Positions 27,555-36,429 are shown, counted from the stretch's first letter. The stretch: 64,000 nucleotides of DNA from Dokdonella_A sp963775445 (GCA_963775445.1 CAVZIT010000004.1:496001-560000); one strand, 5' to 3'. Numbers and translations are program-made. Notes: generated by a model from the letters alone, not told the origin.

Positions 27555-28551
27555 CCTTGCATGGCCCTGGATGTTGTGCGCGCTGCCTTTGCCCTGGCTG
27601 ATCTCACGCGTGCTGCCGCGTGCGCGCAACGCCGCGGCCATGGCGTTGCGCCTGCCGCATGCCGAGCTCGCGTTGCCGCAGCAGGCCGAGATATCCGCAG
27701 TGCCGACACTGCGCCGCGGGCTCGCACTGGCGGCCTGGGCGTTGCTGGTGCTGGCCGCGACGCGTCCGCAGTGGTTGGGACCGCCCCAGGACGTGCCGCG
27801 CAGCGGTCGCGATCTCCTGCTGGCGGTCGATACCTCGGGCAGCATGAGCATCGAGGACATGCAGCTTGGCGGCGCGCCCGCGACGCGCTTTGCGGCGATC
27901 CAGGCCATCGCCTCGGATTTCGTCCGTCGCCGCGAGGGCGATCGCGTCGGCCTGATCCTGTTCGGCAGCCGCGCTTATCTCCTGGTTCCGCTCACTTTCG
28001 ATCTGAAGACCGTCGCCAAGCAACTTTCCGATTCGACCATTGGCCTCGCCGGGCGCGAGACTGCGATCGGCGATGCGGTCGGGCTTGCGGTCAAGCGCCT
28101 GCGCGAAAGACCCCGGAGCCAGCGCGTGCTGATCCTGCTTACTGATGGTGTGAACACCGCCGGGGAACTCGATCCGCAAAAGGCGATCGATCTCGCCGAA
28201 GCCAATCACGTGCGCATCTACACGATCGGTATCGGTGCCGACGCGGTGCGCGTGGACAGTCTTTTCGGCAGCCGCATCGTCAATCCGTCGGCCGACCTCG
28301 ACGAAAGCATGCTCAAGGCCATGGCCAAACGTACCGGTGGGCAATATTTCCGAGCCCGCGACAGCGCCGAGCTGGCCGGCATCTATCACGCGATCGGGCA
28401 GCTCGAACCCGTCGCCGATACCAGCCAGAGCCTGCGCCCGACCGAGGAGCTTTACTGGCTGCCGCTGGCCGGCACGCTGGGGTTTGGCGCGCTGTCGTTC
28501 CTGCTGCCCGGTTGGCGAGTGCGCCGGTTGCGCATGGTGACCGCGCGATGA
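27547..28551 (+). CDS. batA: BatA-like VWA-domain membrane protein
   Basis: This 334-residue protein has the Bat layout: two N-terminal membrane helices (about 5-22 and 56-72), a periplasmic von Willebrand A domain and a C-terminal membrane helix. The metal-ion site is intact, with DTSGSMS at residues 95-101, a conserved Thr region and LLTDGVNTAG. Such proteins work with MoxR ATPases and are implicated in envelope stress tolerance. The start at 27547 overlaps the DUF4381 gene by eight bases, and the stop overlaps the next gene in ATGA. Confidence 0.9.
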   Translation: MLDLAWPWMLCALPLPWLISRVLPRARNAAAMALRLPHAELALPQQAEISAVPTLRRGLALAAWALLVLAATRPQWLGPPQDVPRSGRDLLLAVDTSGSMSIEDMQLGGAPATRFAAIQAIASDFVRRREGDRVGLILFGSRAYLLVPLTFDLKTVAKQLSDSTIGLAGRETAIGDAVGLAVKRLRERPRSQRVLILLTDGVNTAGELDPQKAIDLAEANHVRIYTIGIGADAVRVDSLFGSRIVNPSADLDESMLKAMAKRTGGQYFRARDSAELAGIYHAIGQLEPVADTSQSLRPTEELYWLPLAGTLGFGALSFLLPGWRVRRLRMVTAR

Positions 28552-30449
28552 GTGCGCTGTCCGATTTCCATTTTCTCAGGCCCGCATGGCTGTTGCTGCT
28601 GCTGGCGTTACCGCTCCTGCATTTTTTCTGGCGGCGCGCTCGCACCGATGCCAATGCATGGCTTGCAGCGGTTGACGCGGATCTGTTGCCGCATCTGCTC
28701 GAGCGCGGCGCGGCCGCGAGCCGCGGCTATGGGTTGTTGCTGGCCGGCGTGCTGTGGACGTTGATCGCACTCGCACTGGCCGGACCAACGTGGGAACATG
28801 AGACGCTGCCGTTGTATCGCAACCAGGCGGCGCGGGTGCTCGCGCTCGAACTCGCGCCGACCATGCTGTCGCAGGATGTCAAGCCGAGCCGGCTCGAGCG
28901 CGCGCGCTTCAAACTTGATGACATTCTCCAACGCAGTCGTGATCTTCAGACCGCGTTGATCGCCTATTCGGGCGATGCCTTCGTCGCCGCGCCGCTGACC
29001 GACGATGTGGCGACGGTGCGCAATCTGGTCGATTCGCTGGATCCCTCGACGATGCCGGTCGCGGGCAATGCGACTTCACGCGCGATCGAGCGTGCGCGCA
29101 GGCTGGTCAAGCAGGCGGGCCTCAAGCAGGGCGAGCTGATCCTGCTCGCCGACAGCGTGGGTCCCGGTGCCGTTACAGCCGCGCGCAACGCGCGCGAACA
29201 TGGCCTGACCGTGTCGGTGCTCGGCGTCGGCAGCACGTCAGGCGCACCGGTTCCGTTGGCGCAAGGCGGCTTTCTCAGTGATTCGAGCGGCAACATCGTG
29301 GTGCCGAAACTCGACGAGGCGGCCTTGCGCGAGGTCGCCGAGGCGGGCGGCGGCCGTTATGCGCGCATGACCGCCGATGCGCGCGATCTGGACGCCCTTC
29401 TGGCCCGTGCGCCATCCACCGGCAACGTGACACGTGAATCGAAACTCGCCAGCGCGAAATGGCGCGATCGCGGACCATGGTTGCTGTTGCTCATCCTGCC
29501 GTTGGCGTTGCTGGGTTTTCGTCGCGGCTGGCTGATGGCCATCGCACTCATGTGCTTCATGTCGCTACCTCGAGCTGGCGCCGCGAGCTTGTCGGATCTT
29601 TGGCTGCGCCCGGATCAGCAGGCGGCTGCGGCGCTCGCGCAAGGCGATGCCAAGCATGCGGCGGCGGTGGCCGCCGCGCCAGCGTGGCGGGGAAGCGCGG
29701 ATTTTCGCGCCGGGGACTATGCGGCGGCGGCGGAGAACTACGCCCAGACACCTGGTGCGGATGCGTTGTACAACCGCGGCAATGCGCTGGCCAAGCTCGG
29801 CCGCTACGAAGATGCAATCGGCGCTTATTCCAAAGCGCTCGCGATGCAACCCGATATGGCCGATGCCGTGGCCAACCGCAAGGCCGTCGAGGAGTGGTTG
29901 AAACGGCAACCGAAATCGAAGCCCAAGGCGGGTCAGCAGAATGGATCGAAGTCCGGCAACCAGGACAAGTCGTCTTCGCAAAAGCAACAAGGCGCGCAGC
30001 AGGGCGGACAGAAGCGGCAGGATCAGGAGCAGAAACAAGACGGACAGCAGCAGGGCAAGCAGGACCAGCAATCACGACAGGGCAACCAGACCAAACCAGG
30101 CGACGACAACACTCCGCCCAATGGCAAGAACGCCAAAAACCCACAATCCGATTCGGGCAAACAGGACGATCAATCCGCGACGCCCGATGCGAGCGATGCC
30201 AAGGCCAGTGCGGCGCAGAAACAGGCTTTGTCCAAGGCCATGGATCAGGCGCTCGCAAAGGCCGGCAAGGACAAGAACGGCGCCAAGGTGAAGGCGCGTG
30301 CCGCGCGCGAGGACAGCGCTGCAGAGGAAAAGCGCCAGGCACTCGATCAATGGCTCGAACGCGTGCCGGACGATCCGGGTGGATTGCTGCGGCGCAAGTT
30401 CCTGCTCGAATACCAGCTCCGCCAGCAGAATGGGGAAGACGGCGGATGA
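28548..30449 (+). CDS. BatB/BatC fusion: VWA domain, TPR and Lys/Gln-rich tail
   Basis: This 633-residue protein joins what are separate BatB and BatC proteins in some genomes. Two N-terminal helices (about 12-27 and 60-80) precede a VWA domain whose metal-ion site looks degenerate: ELAPTM at 101-106 where DxSxS is expected, and LADSVG in place of TDG. A further membrane helix pair follows. Next come a TPR segment (DALYNRGNALAKLGRYEDAI) and a long Lys/Gln/Ser/Gly-rich disordered region, before a final helix (KRQALDQWLERVPDDPGGLL) conserved in Bat proteins. It overlaps both neighbours by four bases. Confidence 0.88.
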   Translation: MSALSDFHFLRPAWLLLLLALPLLHFFWRRARTDANAWLAAVDADLLPHLLERGAAASRGYGLLLAGVLWTLIALALAGPTWEHETLPLYRNQAARVLALELAPTMLSQDVKPSRLERARFKLDDILQRSRDLQTALIAYSGDAFVAAPLTDDVATVRNLVDSLDPSTMPVAGNATSRAIERARRLVKQAGLKQGELILLADSVGPGAVTAARNAREHGLTVSVLGVGSTSGAPVPLAQGGFLSDSSGNIVVPKLDEAALREVAEAGGGRYARMTADARDLDALLARAPSTGNVTRESKLASAKWRDRGPWLLLLILPLALLGFRRGWLMAIALMCFMSLPRAGAASLSDLWLRPDQQAAAALAQGDAKHAAAVAAAPAWRGSADFRAGDYAAAAENYAQTPGADALYNRGNALAKLGRYEDAIGAYSKALAMQPDMADAVANRKAVEEWLKRQPKSKPKAGQQNGSKSGNQDKSSSQKQQGAQQGGQKRQDQEQKQDGQQQGKQDQQSRQGNQTKPGDDNTPPNGKNAKNPQSDSGKQDDQSATPDASDAKASAAQKQALSKAMDQALAKAGKDKNGAKVKARAAREDSAAEEKRQALDQWLERVPDDPGGLLRRKFLLEYQLRQQNGEDGG

Positions 30450-32188
30450 AGTCTGGCCTTGCGAGACGCGCGATGCGCATAGCCGTTTTGCTGCACATGC
30501 TGCTGCTTGTCGCACCGCTGGCGAGTGCCGCTACCGCGGGCGCGCGTGCATGGCTCGATCGCAACAGCATGCATCTTGGCGAGACGGTTACATTGAACGT
30601 CCAGGCCGACGGAAACGTCGATTCGCCACCGGATTTTTCGGTGTTGTCGAGCGACTTCAAACTGCTTGGCACGCAGTCGAGTCAGCAGATGAGCATCGTC
30701 AACGGCGCGCGCAGTTCCAAGACGCTGTGGGCGATCGGACTCGAGCCCACGCATGTCGGCAGTATCACGATCCCGGTACTCAAGGTCGGAAACGCATCGA
30801 CCTCGCCGCTCACCCTCACGGTGCTTGCGCAACCGGCCGGTGCCAAGGGCCAGCCGGGCGACGACGTGTTTCTGGATGTCTCGGCTGAGCCGCTTGCGCC
30901 CTACGTGCAGCAACAGGTGCGCTACACGGTCAAGCTCTATTACGCGTTCGATCTGACCGACGGCAGTCTCGACGAGCCGGCGGCCAAGGGCCTCGATGTG
31001 CAACGCCTCGGGCAGGACAAGCACTACCTTGCCACGGTGGGCCAGCAGCGCTATCACGTGATCGAGCGCCACTACGCCCTGAAGCCCGAACGCAGCGGCA
31101 CGGTGACGATTGCCGGGCTCGCCTTCCACGGCACGGCACTCGACGCCAGCGATCCTACGGGGTTCTTCAATCGCGGCAGACGCGTCAATGCGCGGTCTGA
31201 CGCGATCGAACTCAATGTACGTCCGCAACCGGCAAGCTGGGGTGCGGAGCAGTGGCTGCCCGCGGCGTCCATGACCGTGCAGGACCAGAGCAGCTTGCCC
31301 GACCAGGTGCATGTCGGCGATCCGGTCACGCGCACGATTCGTGTCGAGGCCAAGGGGTTGGGTTTCGAGCAATTACCCGCCATCACGCTCGCGCCTGCCG
31401 ACGGCGCAGAGGTCTATCCGGACAAGCCGCAGACACGCACTCGCGACGATGGCACCTGGCTTTATGGCGAACGCATACGCAAGTTCGCGTTCGTGCCGAC
31501 GCGGCCCGGCAAGCTCGTCGTGCCGGGTTACAGCATGCATTGGTGGGATACCGTGCACGACGAAGCGCAGACGACCGCGGTGCCGCCGCGCACCATTGAC
31601 GTGCTGCCGGCGAACGTCGCTTCCGTCGCGGCGGCCCCACCACCATCTTCCGTCGCACCCGCACCCGAGGGAGCGGCGCCCGTGCCGGCGCCGAATTCGC
31701 CGATCGCTTCGAGCGCAACACCATCGGCCGAGGGTTTCTGGACCACGCGTCGCTGGCAGGTGCTCGCGCTCGCGAGTTTCGTGCTGTGGCTGGCAACGAT
31801 GGCGATGTGGTGGCGCACGCGCCGCGCCAGGACCGGCCCCGACATCAAGCGTGCGCCGACGAGTGTCAGTTCCGCGCGTCCACAGTTTCTGCGCGCATGT
31901 TCGCTCGGCGATCTGGCCGGTGCCGAGCGCGCCCTTGTCGCATGGGCCCACGACGAACACGCCGACGTACGCAACCTCGGCGCACTCGCCACGCGCCTGA
32001 CCGATGCGAAGCAGGGGCAAGCGATCGCCGATCTCGAACGCGCGCGTTATGCGGGCGGCGCGACCGAAGGACTCGCGAGCCGTCTCGGGCAAGCGTTCAA
32101 GGACGGCTTCGCGTGGGCACGGCGCGGAGCTGGCGACGCCCATTCGCCGCTGCCCGAGTTGTATCCGCAAGACAAGCGCGGTCGGTAA
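30446..32188 (+). CDS. batD: BatD family periplasmic protein
   Basis: This is the last gene of the MoxR/Bat operon. The 580-residue product has a cleavable signal peptide (about 1-28) and a large extracytoplasmic region of beta-sandwich modules (RAWLDRNSMHLGETVTLNVQ, YVQQQVRYTVKLYY, HVGDPVTRTIRVEAKGL). A Pro/Ala-rich linker, one transmembrane helix near 437-456 and a short cytoplasmic tail complete it. This matches BatD/BAM-like oxygen-tolerance proteins. The start overlaps the previous stop in ATGA. No terminator was recognised immediately downstream. Confidence 0.9.
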   Translation: MKSGLARRAMRIAVLLHMLLLVAPLASAATAGARAWLDRNSMHLGETVTLNVQADGNVDSPPDFSVLSSDFKLLGTQSSQQMSIVNGARSSKTLWAIGLEPTHVGSITIPVLKVGNASTSPLTLTVLAQPAGAKGQPGDDVFLDVSAEPLAPYVQQQVRYTVKLYYAFDLTDGSLDEPAAKGLDVQRLGQDKHYLATVGQQRYHVIERHYALKPERSGTVTIAGLAFHGTALDASDPTGFFNRGRRVNARSDAIELNVRPQPASWGAEQWLPAASMTVQDQSSLPDQVHVGDPVTRTIRVEAKGLGFEQLPAITLAPADGAEVYPDKPQTRTRDDGTWLYGERIRKFAFVPTRPGKLVVPGYSMHWWDTVHDEAQTTAVPPRTIDVLPANVASVAAAPPPSSVAPAPEGAAPVPAPNSPIASSATPSAEGFWTTRRWQVLALASFVLWLATMAMWWRTRRARTGPDIKRAPTSVSSARPQFLRACSLGDLAGAERALVAWAHDEHADVRNLGALATRLTDAKQGQAIADLERARYAGGATEGLASRLGQAFKDGFAWARRGAGDAHSPLPELYPQDKRGR

Positions 32189-32455
32189 GTCTCAGGGCTG
32201 CTGCCGAGTTCGATCAAAAATGACGTGAATCCATGGCCGCTTGTTCATACGAGCACCGCGTCCATATAGACGTATATATGGTTATATAAATACCGAGACG
32301 CCTCCGACGAATGGATCACGGAGGCCAAATCAGCATTCGACTTGCCGGGTGCACAAGAAGCCCGGCCCGCGAACGGGCCGGGTCTACGACGTTGCCTGCT
32401 ACGTCCTTTGGGAAGGGCACCCGTTTCGCGGGTGACGCAGGCCCGTCTCCGTGCC
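32189..32455. other. intergenic region with an AT-rich patch and two GC hairpins
   Basis: No gene is seen in this stretch between batD and the barrel-protein gene that converges on it. It contains a strikingly AT-rich patch at about 32263-32291 (ATATAGACGTATATATGG and following). A strong hairpin has CCCGGCCCG (32361-32369) pairing with CGGGCCGGG (32374-32382). A second hairpin has CACCCG (32418-32423) pairing with CGGGTG (32429-32434). Neither hairpin has a proper T run. They may act as a weak terminator for the minus-strand gene. Confidence 0.5.
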
Positions 32456-33022
32456 TCAGTATCGATACTCGCCACTTATCGACACGAGGTGGGGGCTCGC
32501 GTTGTAGCCATGATCATCGAGTTTGTAGTAATCGTAGTTCAGGCCGACGCTCGCGTTGTTGCTGAAATCGTAACCGAAGCCGACGCCACCGTATGGGCTG
32601 TCGTGCGTGTCGTGGAGGGTTGCGATGCTGGCGTCGGGCAAAAGCTGGTCGACCTTCAGATCGGCCCGGAACAAGCCGGCGCGGGCGCTGACGTACCAGT
32701 TCGGATTCAGGTTGAAGTGGCCATTGGCGCCGACGTTCCAGCCGCGGACCCTGGCCTGCGCATCCACCGGGGCATCCGCGTGGAAATTGCCGAGATCGGT
32801 GTAGCCGGCCTCTATGCCGATCAGGGCGTTCGGTTCGACGGCCCAGCGGTAGCCGATATTAGCGCCGTAACCGGTGTCATGGTCGTTGATGGGCGTTTCG
32901 TTCAGCGAAGAACGACCGATATTGCCGTTGACGAAGAAACCGCTGTCGGCGGCTTGGGCGAAAGTGGGAACCATGGCCGCCAACGCGCCACCGACGGCAA
33001 TGGAAAGCAGGGTATTTCTCAT
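32456..33022 (-). CDS. OmpA/OmpW-like eight-stranded outer-membrane beta-barrel protein
   Basis: This 188-residue exported protein has a clear signal peptide (MRNTLLSIAVGGALAAMVPT, cleaved after AQA near residue 24). Alternating hydrophobic strands follow, typical of small outer-membrane barrels: DTGYGANIGYRWAV, IGIEAGYTDLGNF, GWNVGANGHFNLN, SVGLNYDYYKLDD. The last residue is aromatic (Tyr), as required for barrel insertion. There is no peptidoglycan-binding domain. The start at 33022 fits the signal peptide; an ATG six codons upstream is possible. It is divergent from the BlaI-type regulator. Confidence 0.87.
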   Translation of the reverse strand: MRNTLLSIAVGGALAAMVPTFAQAADSGFFVNGNIGRSSLNETPINDHDTGYGANIGYRWAVEPNALIGIEAGYTDLGNFHADAPVDAQARVRGWNVGANGHFNLNPNWYVSARAGLFRADLKVDQLLPDASIATLHDTHDSPYGGVGFGYDFSNNASVGLNYDYYKLDDHGYNASPHLVSISGEYRY

Positions 33023-33218
33023 GATGATCGAGTACTCCATATTGTCTTGTTGTAGTCAAACACATGGCGGATTTGCCATGCGCACAATTCGACCATGCAT
33101 GCCGCGACCGCGTTCGCGCACGGGTGGGTATCGCGTCAGTCGGGGTTCATGACGGGCGGGGATTTTCTCGCCAAACGCTGTCTTTCCGCGTCCGCGAAGT
33201 ACGAGTGGTCTTGATCAG

Positions 33219-33269
33219 TTGACATTTGCATTTACACATGTAATCGTAACCCATCGATTACGCCTGTAA
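33219..33269 (+). promoter_or_regulatory. predicted blaI promoter with two BlaI/MecI-type operators
   Basis: A perfect -35 TTGACA lies at 33219-33224, with a -10-like sequence around 33241-33247 (TAATCGT). Two inverted repeats resemble the TACA-N2-TGTA operator known for BlaI/MecI. One is TTACA-CA-TGTAA at 33232-33243, between the -35 and -10. The other is TTAC-GCCT-GTAA at 33258-33269, just before the start codon. This geometry would allow autorepression. Confidence 0.65.
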
Positions 33270-33275
33270 ACGCCA

Positions 33276-33647
33276 ATGCGCATCAGCGAAGCCGAATGTG
33301 TGGTGATGGAAGTGCTGTGGCGGCGCCAAACGCCGCAAAGCGCGGACGATATCGTCGCTGCGACGGCCGCGCGCCAGGGATGGCAGGAGTCAACGGTCAA
33401 GACATTGCTCAACCGGCTGCTGCGCAAGAAGGCCATCGCCGCCGAACGCGACGGTCGACGCTATCTGTACCTCCCGAAGATCAAGCGCGCCGACTATGTC
33501 CACACTGAAAGCAAGAATCTGCTGGATCGACTCTATGGAGGAAGGGTCGGGGCGCTGGTGGTCCATTTCGCCCGGCGCATGAAATTGACCGAAAACGATG
33601 TAGCCGAAATGCGCGCGCTGATCGAGGAACTCGATGATGATCGCTGA
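33276..33647 (+). CDS. blaI: BlaI/MecI-type transcriptional repressor
   Basis: This 123-residue winged-helix repressor is of the BlaI/MecI/CopY family. The sequence opens with ISEAECVVMEVLWRRQTPQS, followed by the recognition region WQESTVKTLLNRLLRKKAI and the wing RDGRRYLYLP. It ends in a dimerisation helix region. In the family, repression is relieved when a membrane peptidase is activated and the repressor is cleaved. Here the overlapping next gene encodes such a peptidase. Likely operators lie in its own promoter. No beta-lactamase gene is adjacent, so the target is probably cell-envelope related. Confidence 0.92.
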   Translation: MRISEAECVVMEVLWRRQTPQSADDIVAATAARQGWQESTVKTLLNRLLRKKAIAAERDGRRYLYLPKIKRADYVHTESKNLLDRLYGGRVGALVVHFARRMKLTENDVAEMRALIEELDDDR

Positions 33648-35289
33648 AACGGTCGCGTATCTCGGCTCGGCCACGCTGGCAATCAGCGCGGCGATCTTCG
33701 CGAATCTGGTCCTGCGCAATCCGGTTCGCAGGCACTTTGGCGCACAGACGGCGTTCGCGTTATGGAGCCTGATACCGCTCGCTGCCATCGCGACCCTGCT
33801 GCCGGCACCGACAGTCCCGGATGGTGTGAACGCGGTGCTTGTGTTGCACGCGTTGACGCGAGCACCTGCCCTGTCGGCAACGCTGTCCTCCGCGCCGGAT
33901 TCGATTGCATGGATGTTCTGGATCTGGCTGACGGGTGTCGCCGCGGCCACGAGCCTGTTGACGTGGCAGCAACGTCGTTTCATGCGCGATCTGGGTCGGC
34001 TCGCGCGTTCCGATGGCGGCGTCTGGCATTCCGATCGCGCGGCGAGCGGCCCGGCGCTCATCGGTGCGCTGCGTCCGCGCATCGTTCTGCCCGCCGATTT
34101 CGTGAGCCGCTACACAACGTGCGAGCGTGATCTCATCGTCGCGCACGAACAGGCGCATCGCGCACGCGGCGACGCGCAGGTCAACCTCCTGGCGGCCGTG
34201 CTGCGCTGCGTGTTCTGGTTCAACCCGCTGCTGCATTTCGCGATGGCGCGCTTCCGGCTGGATCAGGAGCTGGCATGCGATGCGGCCGTCATCGCACGAT
34301 TTCCAAATGCGCGCCGAAGCTATGCCGACGCAATGCTCAAGACCCATCTGACCGCCAATGCCCTGCCGATCGGTTGCCAATGGCATGCGGATCATCCACT
34401 CAAGGAGCGAATTACCATGTTGAAGTTTCCGTTGCCCGCGCGCTCGCGCCGTGCCTGGGGCCTGCTGTTCGTGTGCCTGTTCGGCGCGGCGGCAAGTTAC
34501 GTTGCCTGGGCCGCGCAACCGCCGCGCGCGCTCGCCGCCAGCGGTAAATCCGCTGACCGGGTCGTCGATGCACAACTGGTCGTGACCGTCGGCAAGGAAG
34601 CGCCGAAAGCGCTGCGGCTGGTCAATCCGCTCGACCAACCTTTCATGGCAAAGGGCGAAGGCGCCAGTCCGTGGCAGGCGGACTTCATCGCGTCTGCGGC
34701 AGCCGACGGCAATATCAAACTCGCGATGGTTCTGCAACAGGGCGGCGTGACGATCGGCAAGCCGACGATCGTGGTGGAACCGAACAAGCCGGCAAGCGTC
34801 AAGGTGAATGGCGCGGACGGGCAGACGAGTTTCAGGATCGACGCCACGCTCGCGCTGCACGATGCGGGTTGGCAACCGCCTGAGGCGAGTGTGGCAACGG
34901 CAACATCGGCCCCGATCGGACCGCATTATCGCCACCTGTCTCCGCCACGCTATCCGACAGCCGCGATAAGAGACGATATCGAAGGCGTCGAGTTCGTCGA
35001 TGCACCGGTGGGCAGCGATGGCCGCGTGGAATCCGCCCGAGTGGACCATGTCGAACCCGCGTCGGCCGCCGCGCTGGGCGACGCCTCGATCGCTGCGGTC
35101 AAGATATGGACTTTCGATCCCGCAATGCGCGGTGGCATCGCGGTATCTGGCACAGCGCCGATTCCGATCCGCTACACGATCAATCGCAACGGAAGTGTGG
35201 CGCCACCGGGTTCACAGCTCGCGACACCGCCGGGTGCGCTCGAGACTATCGATGTCGTCGGCGCCCGATCGCCGCTGAAACGCGGCTGA
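33634..35289 (+). CDS. M56 (BlaR1-type) membrane metallopeptidase fused to a TonB-like C-terminal domain
   Basis: This 551-residue protein has several N-terminal membrane helices, a zinc peptidase site HEQAH (His171, Glu172, His175), a downstream zinc ligand region ELACDAAV (Glu212) and a further membrane helix near 270-290. The outer part does not look like the penicillin-binding sensor of BlaR1. It ends in a TonB-type domain (about 425-520, with PRYPTAAIRDDIEGVEFVDA and KIWTFDPA). The gene overlaps blaI by 14 bases, so the pair should act together: sensor/protease and repressor. The signal sensed is unknown. ATG 33637 is an equally possible start. Confidence 0.88.
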   Translation: MMIAETVAYLGSATLAISAAIFANLVLRNPVRRHFGAQTAFALWSLIPLAAIATLLPAPTVPDGVNAVLVLHALTRAPALSATLSSAPDSIAWMFWIWLTGVAAATSLLTWQQRRFMRDLGRLARSDGGVWHSDRAASGPALIGALRPRIVLPADFVSRYTTCERDLIVAHEQAHRARGDAQVNLLAAVLRCVFWFNPLLHFAMARFRLDQELACDAAVIARFPNARRSYADAMLKTHLTANALPIGCQWHADHPLKERITMLKFPLPARSRRAWGLLFVCLFGAAASYVAWAAQPPRALAASGKSADRVVDAQLVVTVGKEAPKALRLVNPLDQPFMAKGEGASPWQADFIASAAADGNIKLAMVLQQGGVTIGKPTIVVEPNKPASVKVNGADGQTSFRIDATLALHDAGWQPPEASVATATSAPIGPHYRHLSPPRYPTAAIRDDIEGVEFVDAPVGSDGRVESARVDHVEPASAAALGDASIAAVKIWTFDPAMRGGIAVSGTAPIPIRYTINRNGSVAPPGSQLATPPGALETIDVVGARSPLKRG

Positions 35290-35320
35290 TGCGGCGATCG
35301 GAGGCCTCCTCGATTGCGTT

Positions 35321-36190
35321 TCAGGTCAGCGCCGCGGTGTCGAGTGGAATCCTGAGATAACGATTGCCCGCATCATCCGAGGATGGCAGCGCGCCGGCGC
35401 GAATGTTGACTTGCAGTGCCGGCCATAACAGGCGCGGCACACTCAGCGTCGCATCGCGTGCGCGCCTGCGTGCGACAAAATCCGCTTCGCTGGTGTGCGC
35501 GTCAATGTGAACGTTGTGCGCTTTCTGCTCGGCAATGCTGGTTTCGCAGATCGCTTCCGCGCCGTCCGGCGGATAGTTGTGGCACAGGAAAACGCGCGTC
35601 GCATCCGGTTGCGCGTAAAGGCGCTGGATCGAGCGATACAGCGTCGCCGCATCGGCACCTGGGAAGTCGCAACGTGCGCTCCCGGCGGACGGCGCGAACA
35701 ACGTGTCGCCGATGAAGATTGCGTCGCCGATCAGGTAACTGACGCCGTCGGGCGTGTGTCCCGGCGTGGCCATGACGCGTAGATCGAGATCGCCGATGCT
35801 CATCGATTCGCCGTCGGCGAACAGATGATCGAACGGATTGCCATCGGTGCCGAACGTGTCATCGAATCCGAGTAATCGCGCGAATCGCTTCTGTACCTCG
35901 ATGATGTCCTTCCCGATGCCGACCTGCCCGCCGACTACGTGCTTGAGCCATTGTGCCGCGCTCAAATGATCCGCGTGCGCGTGGGTCTCGAGTATCCACT
36001 TCACCTTGAGCTCGTGCTCTCGCAGACAGGAGGCGATCCGTCGGGCGGCCTCCGGCCAGAGCTTGCCCGATGCCGCGTCGAAGTCGAGCACCGGATCGAT
36101 GATCGCCGCGCTGTGGCTCCCGGGGTCCGCGACGACGTAGGTCCATGAGCCGGTCGCGGCATGGTGGAATCCGTGCACCAGTGGATTCAT
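35321..36190 (-). CDS. metallo-beta-lactamase-fold hydrolase, persulfide dioxygenase (ETHE1/Blh)-like
   Basis: This 289-residue cytoplasmic enzyme has the metal motif THAHADHL (His70, His72, Asp74, His75), ATPGHTPDGVSYL and IFIGDTLF. The stretch SARCDFPGADAATLY resembles the ETHE1/Blh branch, which oxidises glutathione persulfide or related sulfane sulfur. That substrate assignment is inference from the subfamily; no rhodanese or BigR regulator is adjacent. ATG 36190 gives the conserved start (MNPLVHGFHHAATGSWTYVV). The longer open frame upstream has no family similarity. It converges on the M56 gene with a 31-base gap. Confidence 0.85.
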   Translation of the reverse strand: MNPLVHGFHHAATGSWTYVVADPGSHSAAIIDPVLDFDAASGKLWPEAARRIASCLREHELKVKWILETHAHADHLSAAQWLKHVVGGQVGIGKDIIEVQKRFARLLGFDDTFGTDGNPFDHLFADGESMSIGDLDLRVMATPGHTPDGVSYLIGDAIFIGDTLFAPSAGSARCDFPGADAATLYRSIQRLYAQPDATRVFLCHNYPPDGAEAICETSIAEQKAHNVHIDAHTSEADFVARRRARDATLSVPRLLWPALQVNIRAGALPSSDDAGNRYLRIPLDTAALT

Positions 36191-36370
36191 CGTGTCTGGT
36201 CTCGTATTGCCCACGCAACGGCGCAAGCCGATTTTACTGCGCTCGGTGGCGGCCGTGCCCGATGGGAGCATGGATTGTTGATCCAGCGGGCAGGGTCGGG
36301 ATGCTGATCGCGTGCGCCTGATGTCGCTGCAAGATGGGTTGGATATCAATGGCTCCGCTCGAATGGACCT

Positions 36371-36399
36371 GTGCGCACAATCGCGGGTACCGCTAAAAT
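36371..36399 (+). promoter_or_regulatory. predicted gapA promoter
   Basis: GTGCGC at 36371-36376 and TAAAAT at 36394-36399 are separated by 17 bases. The predicted start near 36406 leaves a short leader to ATG 36430 and would exclude the upstream in-frame ATG at 36400 as the true start. Confidence 0.45.
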
Positions 36400-36429
36400 A
36401 TGAAGTTCGGCATCCCGGGAGTCCCGTTC

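Noticed and set aside
35290..35320. Bidirectional terminator between the M56 and metallo-hydrolase genes
   Set aside because: GGAGGCCTCC is a perfect palindrome without a loop, the outer arms pair imperfectly and there is no proper T run.
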